Shown here piece by piece: positions 6,764 to 10,661 of a stretch of DNA of 10,661 nucleotides (the stretch's first letter is position 1; each line of letters opens with the position of its first letter). Position numbers and translations under genes: made by a program. Origin of the DNA: JACPXH01 sp964409225 (GTDB lineage Bacteria > Patescibacteriota > Minisyncoccia > JACPXH01); NCBI GenBank assembly GCA_964409225.1, contig CAYPCM010000023.1, forward strand, positions 1 through 10,661, given 5' to 3'. The notes beneath the pieces were generated by a model, which worked only from the letters and a program-made list of their open reading frames with translations, was not told where the DNA came from and did not search any database.

Positions 6764-6789
6764 CGTGTAGGAATTTAACGCGTTGTTTG

Positions 6790-7003
6790 CATCAAGCCGG
6801 GTAGGCTCGAGCGGCGTCTGAGGCCGAGCGGGGTGCGGAGCGAACTGCTTCGCTCCGCACGGGCGGCGCCGGCCGAGCTTGCCGCGAAGCGGCGCGAGGC
6901 CGTGAGCGCCGCCCCGGGAGTTCCTTTTGGGCGAGCGAGGCCGAAGAGCAGCGAAAATCCTCGCTGGGGATTTTCGCGTAGCGAGAGCCTGCCCGGCTTG
7001 ATG
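6790..7003. repeat. 214-base nested palindromic element (possible structured RNA)
   Basis: The outer arms CATCAAGCCGGGTAGGCTC (6790-6808) and its counterpart at 6985-7003 pair at 18 of 19 positions. Inside are three independent stems. Stem one has 12 perfect pairs (6833-6844 with 6849-6860, loop CTGC). Stem two is compound: 9 pairs (6861-6869 with 6906-6914) enclosing CGGCC/GGCCG (6870-6874 with 6898-6902) and GCCGC-GAA-GCGGC (6881-6893). Stem three has 10 pairs (6951-6960 with 6968-6977). The whole can be drawn as a four-way junction. The motif GAGGCCG recurs at 6820, 6896 and 6937. Whether it is a mobile palindromic repeat, a large terminator or a functional RNA is undetermined. Confidence 0.7.
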
Positions 7004-7056
7004 TCAGATCGTGTCAGGCCTGCTTGTAAACAGCGCGATGATTTCTTGCATCGGCG

Positions 7057-9048
7057 CTACACCAAAAAAGCACTGATAAGCAAGGCCACGATATTGATGA
7101 TTTTAATCATCGGGTTCATGGCTGGACCGGCGGTGTCTTTATACGGATCGCCCACAGTATCGCCTGTCACTGCGGCTTGATGCGCCGGCGACTTTTTGCC
7201 GCCATGATTGCCTGCTTCGATGAACTTCTTCGCGTTATCCCACGCCGCGCCGCCAGACGTCATGGATATTGCCACGAATAAACCCGTCATGAGCGAACCA
7301 ACCAAAACCCCGCCCAGCGCCTTGGGGCCAAGAGTAAAACCCACGACGATTGGCACGAGTACGGGTAAAGTCGCCGGCAACACCATCTGCCCAAGCGCGG
7401 CTTTGGTAACTATGTCCACGGCCCGGCCGTAATCCGGCTTGGCTTTCCTCTCCATGATCCCTGGAATCTCTTTGAACTGTCGACGCACCTCCGCCACAAC
7501 CGCCCCTGCTGTCTTACCCACGGCCAACATAGCGAGCGACCCAAACAGATACGGCACTGCCGCACCCACGAACATACCGGCCAGAACCAATGGATCCGAC
7601 AAGACAAATGAAACCGCTTCGCCTGAGGCGCCAAGCCCTTGGGCATACGCTGCAAACAGAACGAGCGCGGCTAGCCCGGCCGAAGCGATGGCATAGCCCT
7701 TGGTGACGGCCTTGGTCGTGTTGCCCACGGCATCGAGCGGATCGAGTACTTCGTCACGAACGCGTTCGGACTCGCCTACCATCTCGGCAATGCCGGCGGC
7801 ATTATCGGTGATGGGACCGAATGAGTCGATGGCCACGATAACTCCGGTCAGCGAAAGCATGGCGACAGACGCCACGGCCACGCCAAAAAGTCCCGCGAAA
7901 TTGAACGCCACCAGCATCCCAGCCGCAATTATGGCCACTGGAATAACCACAGATTCCATGGAGAAAGCGAGGCCAGTAATGACCGTCGGGCCGTGACCGG
8001 ACTCGGCGGCCCTAGCGATTTCACGCACCGGACGAAAACGCTGCGAAGTGTAATATTCGGTTATGACCACCATGAGGGCTGTGACGCCGAGCCCCGCGGC
8101 CGCAGCGCCATAGATTGTTTGAGCCGCGTCGTCAGTAAAGAAACTCTTCGTAATGGGCCAAAACGCGATCCCTGACAAAACCGCGCTCACAGCGAGCCCT
8201 CGATACAAAGCCGGCATAATCGCGCGGCTCTGCCCGAGACGCACCGCGAACGTACCCGCCACCGACGCCAAAATCGCCGCCGCACCCAGCGCCAGCGGAT
8301 ACAGCACCACCGCCTCACCCCCCACATAACTTGCGAGTAACATTCCGGCAATCATGGTCACGGCATACGTTTCAAACAGGTCTGCGGCCATGCCGGCGCA
8401 ATCGCCGACATTATCGCCCACGTTATCGGCAATCACGGCCGGATTGCGCGGATCGTCTTCTGGGATGCCTGCTTCCACTTTTCCAACCAGATCAGCGCCA
8501 ACATCAGCTGCTTTCGTATAGATGCCTCCGCCCAAACGAGCGAATACCGAAATTAAACTGCCGCCCAACCCAAGACCGATGAGCGCGTGGACATCACGAG
8601 TTAGGGCGTAAAAACCGGCCACAACAATCATGCCCAGTCCTACCACCAGCATGCCCGTAACCGTGCCGCCACGGAAGGCCACATTAAAAGCGCGCTTGAG
8701 TCCCTCTCGCGCCGCAGTGGCTGTGCGCACATTCGCCCGCACCGCCACCACCATACCCACGTAACCAGCCACTGCGGAGGCAATCCCGCCCACAAGGAAA
8801 CCAAGGGCCGGAGTGACCCCAAGAAAACGCCATAGTGCCAGCGCAACCACAACCGCAACAATGGCCACGGCGCGATATTGACGGTTCAAATAAGCCCGCG
8901 ATCCTTCCTGTATGGCGCGCGCAATGGCGCGCTTTTGCTCGTCGCCTTCTGGCTGACGCAAAACCCAAACTATGAGCCCTAGACCGTACACCACCGCCAG
9001 CGCGCCGGAAGCAATCGCGACGATAAGCAACTGTGAATCATTGATCAT
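7057..9048 (-). CDS. hppA: Membrane-bound proton-translocating pyrophosphatase (K+-independent type)
   Basis: HppA couples pyrophosphate hydrolysis to ion pumping across the cytoplasmic membrane. The 663-aa product is a compact but complete family member, with many hydrophobic helices from residues 6-30 to about 645-663; the family has 16. The catalytic segments are intact: DVGADLVGKVE (182-192), the acidic stretch DNVGDNVGDCAGMAADLFE (208-226), and GDTVGDPYKDTAGPAMNP (629-646). In GNTTKAVTKGYAI (442-454), K446 occupies the site where K+-dependent enzymes have alanine, and T449 fits the same class. Since known Na+-pumping forms are K+-dependent, this predicts a K+-independent H+ pump. The start is ATG at 9048, whose ATGA overlaps the nusA stop. 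No separate Shine-Dalgarno is visible, so translation is probably coupled to nusA. Family identity is secure; ion specificity is inferred from signature residues. Confidence 0.97.
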   Translation of the reverse strand: MINDSQLLIVAIASGALAVVYGLGLIVWVLRQPEGDEQKRAIARAIQEGSRAYLNRQYRAVAIVAVVVALALWRFLGVTPALGFLVGGIASAVAGYVGMVVAVRANVRTATAAREGLKRAFNVAFRGGTVTGMLVVGLGMIVVAGFYALTRDVHALIGLGLGGSLISVFARLGGGIYTKAADVGADLVGKVEAGIPEDDPRNPAVIADNVGDNVGDCAGMAADLFETYAVTMIAGMLLASYVGGEAVVLYPLALGAAAILASVAGTFAVRLGQSRAIMPALYRGLAVSAVLSGIAFWPITKSFFTDDAAQTIYGAAAAGLGVTALMVVITEYYTSQRFRPVREIARAAESGHGPTVITGLAFSMESVVIPVAIIAAGMLVAFNFAGLFGVAVASVAMLSLTGVIVAIDSFGPITDNAAGIAEMVGESERVRDEVLDPLDAVGNTTKAVTKGYAIASAGLAALVLFAAYAQGLGASGEAVSFVLSDPLVLAGMFVGAAVPYLFGSLAMLAVGKTAGAVVAEVRRQFKEIPGIMERKAKPDYGRAVDIVTKAALGQMVLPATLPVLVPIVVGFTLGPKALGGVLVGSLMTGLFVAISMTSGGAAWDNAKKFIEAGNHGGKKSPAHQAAVTGDTVGDPYKDTAGPAMNPMIKIINIVALLISAFLV

Positions 9049-10490
9049 AATTTGTCTGATTCTTTATCGTTAGAGGCGGCAGAATCATTCTCAACAGATA
9101 CGCCGCTGTCTGTGGATTCGGCGGGTGGTTTGCTAGAGTCGTCTTCGACGACTGGCGCCGCGGCGCCGCCAACAGGTGACGGCGCGTCGCCTGTGCCTGC
9201 GGCGACTGGCGAAACTTCATTCGAAGTTTCGCTTTCCGCGGGTGGCGGCGCAGGGTCTTCGGCAGGCGCCGCGGCGCTATCGACTGACGGCACAGTGCCG
9301 CCGGTCCCGCGGATGTCGATTTTCCAGCCGGTGAGTTTGGCAGCCAAGCGCACATTCTGCCCCCGCTTGCCGATGGCAAGTGACAGTTGATCCTCCGGCA
9401 CCGTCACAGTGGCTCGATGATTTTCCTCGTCTACTTCGACCCCGCTCACTTTAGCCGGAGATAGTGCCTGGGCAATGAAGTGCTCGGGGTCCCCCGACCA
9501 CTGAATGATGTCAATCTTCTCGCCGGAAAGCTCACTGATGACAGTGGTGACCCGCGTACCCTTCTGGCCCACGCAAGAACCCACCGGGTCAACTCCTTCT
9601 TCGTTCGAAGCCACGGCGATTTTGGAGCGCGCGCCGGCTTCTCGCGCCACTGCCCTTATTTCCACCGCGCCCGAAGAAACTTCCGGCACTTCCATCGCAA
9701 ACAGTTTGGCAATGAGGCTTGGGTGCGCCCGAGAAAGCACAAGGCCGGCGCCCCGAGTTTCTTTCTCCACCGAAAGTACGTATACCTTGAGCCGCTCGCC
9801 CACGTGATATCGTTCGGAAGGCATTTGTTCGGATACGGGCAAAATGCCGACGGCCTTACCGATATCAAGAAAAACATTGCGGCCTTCGACTCGCTGCACC
9901 ACGCCAGAAACCACTTCACCTTCTTTGTCCTTATATTCGCTGTAAACCGCTTCGCGCTCGGCCTCGCGAATCCGTTGAATGATGACTTGTTTGGCGGTCT
10001 GCGCCGCAATGCGCCCGAACGTCTCATGCGGCTCGAGCAAAATCTCGAACTCATCTCCCGGATTCGCCGCCGGCTGCGTGCGCCGGGCCTCCTCGATCAT
10101 GATGTGTTTTTCCGGATTAAACCGCACCTTCTTGTCGCCCGCTTCCACCAACGTCTCCTCCTCTGCTTCCTGCGCCGCCCGACGCGCCCGGGCGGATTCG
10201 GACAAGAACTCCTCTGATAACGCTTCATCTCTGGCCGCTTCCTCGGCTTCAATTTCCTCTTGGGGCTTTAGCATCGACTCATCCACCACCAGTTTAACCT
10301 GCTTTACCTCAACATTGCCCGTAACCGGATCGAGCTTGGCGCGTATCACCTGCCCCTTTTTGCCGTAGTCCTTTTTGTAAGCAGCCGCAACCGCAAGCTC
10401 GATGGTGGCGAGCACGCGGTCTCGGCTGATGCCCTTCTCTTCGGCAATTTGCTCAAGGGCAGCGATGAATTGTTTGTGGTCGTGAAACAA
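9045..10490 (-). CDS. nusA: Transcription termination/antitermination factor NusA
   Basis: NusA binds RNA polymerase and nascent RNA and modulates pausing, termination and antitermination. The 481-aa product has an N-terminal polymerase-binding domain (from residue 1, ending with AQTAKQVIIQRIREAERE at about 163-180). An S1 domain (about 190-255), KH1 with GQKG at 308-311 and KH2 with GKRG at 374-377 follow. A disordered Ala/Pro/Ser/acidic tail spans 396-481. Compared with E. coli NusA from memory, about 55 extra charged residues (about 72-125) interrupt the N-terminal domain after LVVDE, and the E. coli acidic repeats are replaced by the tail. The start is TTG at 10490: an in-frame TGA lies at 10503-10505, no ATG or GTG intervenes, and the next methionine (M73) would remove conserved sequence. 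The stop overlaps the hppA start. rimP and infB, its usual neighbours, are not seen; the leader is highly structured. Confidence 0.96.
   Translation of the reverse strand: MFHDHKQFIAALEQIAEEKGISRDRVLATIELAVAAAYKKDYGKKGQVIRAKLDPVTGNVEVKQVKLVVDESMLKPQEEIEAEEAARDEALSEEFLSESARARRAAQEAEEETLVEAGDKKVRFNPEKHIMIEEARRTQPAANPGDEFEILLEPHETFGRIAAQTAKQVIIQRIREAEREAVYSEYKDKEGEVVSGVVQRVEGRNVFLDIGKAVGILPVSEQMPSERYHVGERLKVYVLSVEKETRGAGLVLSRAHPSLIAKLFAMEVPEVSSGAVEIRAVAREAGARSKIAVASNEEGVDPVGSCVGQKGTRVTTVISELSGEKIDIIQWSGDPEHFIAQALSPAKVSGVEVDEENHRATVTVPEDQLSLAIGKRGQNVRLAAKLTGWKIDIRGTGGTVPSVDSAAAPAEDPAPPPAESETSNEVSPVAAGTGDAPSPVGGAAAPVVEDDSSKPPAESTDSGVSVENDSAASNDKESDKL
9137..9232 (-). repeat. Four consecutive hairpins within the nusA 3' coding region
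   Basis: Within 96 bases encoding residues about 420-452 of the disordered NusA tail stand four stems. They are AGTCGTC-TTC-GACGACT (9137-9153), the palindrome GGCGCCGCGGCGCC (9154-9167), ACAGGTGAC/GTCGCCTGT (9172-9180 and 9186-9194, 8 of 9 pairs), and GCGAAACTTC/GAAGTTTCGC (9209-9218 and 9223-9232, perfect). The word GGCGCCGCGGCGC recurs at 9265-9277. They could be in-frame palindromic insertions or mRNA structure ahead of hppA. Confidence 0.6.
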
Positions 10491-10494
10491 ACGA

Positions 10495-10537
10495 GTAGGC
10501 CTTCAGAGCGAGCCAATTTATTGGCTCGCGTGCCTAC
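10495..10537 (-). promoter_or_regulatory. Leader hairpin around the nusA ribosome-binding site
   Basis: GCGAGCCAA (10508-10516) and TTGGCTCGC (10521-10529) form a perfect 9-bp stem with a TTTA loop. An outer helix GTAGGC (10495-10500) with GCCTAC (10532-10537) lies directly before the TTG start. The likely Shine-Dalgarno GAAGG (minus strand, 10500-10504, 9 bases from the start) lies in the internal loop and touches the outer helix, so folding could limit ribosome access. Autoregulation of nusA is a plausible but untested reading. Confidence 0.5.
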
Positions 10538-10544
10538 GAGTTCT

Positions 10545-10578
10545 GGTATCGCGATGCCGCGAAGCGGCCAGCGATACC
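10545..10578. repeat. Strong two-part hairpin in the nusA leader
   Basis: GGTATCGC (10545-10552) pairs with GCGATACC (10571-10578), enclosing GCCGC-GAA-GCGGC (10556-10568). The 13-base inner hairpin is identical to the one at 6881-6893 inside the large palindromic element. It lies about 55 bases upstream of the nusA start and would be transcribed if the promoter is further right. It has no T-tract. Confidence 0.55.
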
Positions 10579-10630
10579 GTATTCCTTGCTAAATCGGCTG
10601 GAATAACCCGGAGGCGGTTACCTAATAAAT

Positions 10631-10656
10631 TTGGCCCGTTCGCGGGAACGGACCAA
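10631..10656 (-). terminator. Possible terminator of a gene beyond the right edge
   Basis: TTGG (10631-10634) pairs with CCAA (10653-10656) and, past one mismatch, CCGTTC (10636-10641) pairs with GAACGG (10646-10651) around a GCGG loop. On the minus strand the stem is followed by ATTTATTAGG, a short T-rich stretch, as expected for an intrinsic terminator upstream of nusA. The gene it would serve is outside the window. Alternatively it is a further nusA leader hairpin. Confidence 0.35.
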
Positions 10657-10661
10657 CCAGT

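Larger units (their letters stand above)
6731..7056. other. Non-coding hppA-tig intergenic region
   Basis: This 326-base region contains no supportable gene. A rightward open frame across it (6833-7180) is formed by palindromic low-complexity sequence and runs into hppA antisense. It holds the tig-proximal repeats (6738-6763) and the large palindromic element (6790-7003). From 7004 to 7056 I see only a short repeated word, GTCAG, at 7003-7007 and 7013-7017. No T-tracted hppA terminator was found. Confidence 0.7.

Noticed and set aside
6833..7180. 115-aa Arg/Ser-rich frame across the hppA-tig spacer
   Set aside because: It is composed of palindromic repeat sequence and then runs antisense into the hppA 3' end; no ribosome site or domain is seen.
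9480..10217. 245-aa frame antisense to nusA
   Set aside because: nusA has clear S1 and KH domains throughout this interval; the antisense product shows no known domain and His/Arg/Phe-rich shadow composition.

Overview
The window is a chromosomal segment from a bacterium using the standard bacterial genetic code: clpP and nusA both end in TGA and no gene reads through TGA. It holds seven genes, all apparently intact, and no transposase, phage gene, CRISPR array, rRNA or tRNA that I could find. The proteins look bacterial. Compact single-copy housekeeping genes, weak or absent Shine-Dalgarno sequences, and GC-rich palindromes alternating with AT-rich repeats between genes would fit a streamlined lineage such as Patescibacteria/CPR. 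That placement is inference; there is no ribosomal marker here to prove it.

Layout, left to right. Positions 1-368 are non-coding, with a long inverted repeat. rny (ribonuclease Y, leftward) occupies 369-1898 and has a near-consensus promoter just upstream. A 429-base divergent intergenic region (1899-2327) carries that promoter, an unusual 13-nt inverted repeat, a composite palindromic repeat of a widespread bacterial type, and a likely promoter for the rightward pair. That pair is gpmI (cofactor-independent phosphoglycerate mutase, 2328-3902) followed 22 bases later by a 242-aa gene (3925-4653) that I read as a divergent HhH-GPD DNA glycosylase. It converges on clpP across a strong shared terminator hairpin (4667-4693).

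The right half is all leftward: nusA (9045-10490), hppA (7057-9048), tig (5453-6730) and clpP (4703-5335). nusA and hppA overlap by ATGA and are probably translationally coupled. hppA and tig are separated by a 214-base highly structured palindromic element (6790-7003). tig and clpP are separated by an AT-rich repeat array (5344-5434). nusA has a TTG start and a leader with three strong hairpins.

Functional themes are RNA turnover (RNase Y), lower glycolysis (GpmI), probable base-excision repair, protein folding and proteolysis (trigger factor, ClpP), transcription elongation and termination (NusA), and energy coupling by PPi hydrolysis (a membrane H+-pyrophosphatase with the K+-independence signature). 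tig-clpP is a common bacterial gene order, although clpX is not beside them here. nusA-hppA is unusual: nusA normally sits with rimP and infB. The most interesting unexplained material is structural: the 6790-7003 element, a run of four hairpins inside the nusA 3' coding region, and the cryptic glycosylase. I did not see a clear new defence or mobile system.
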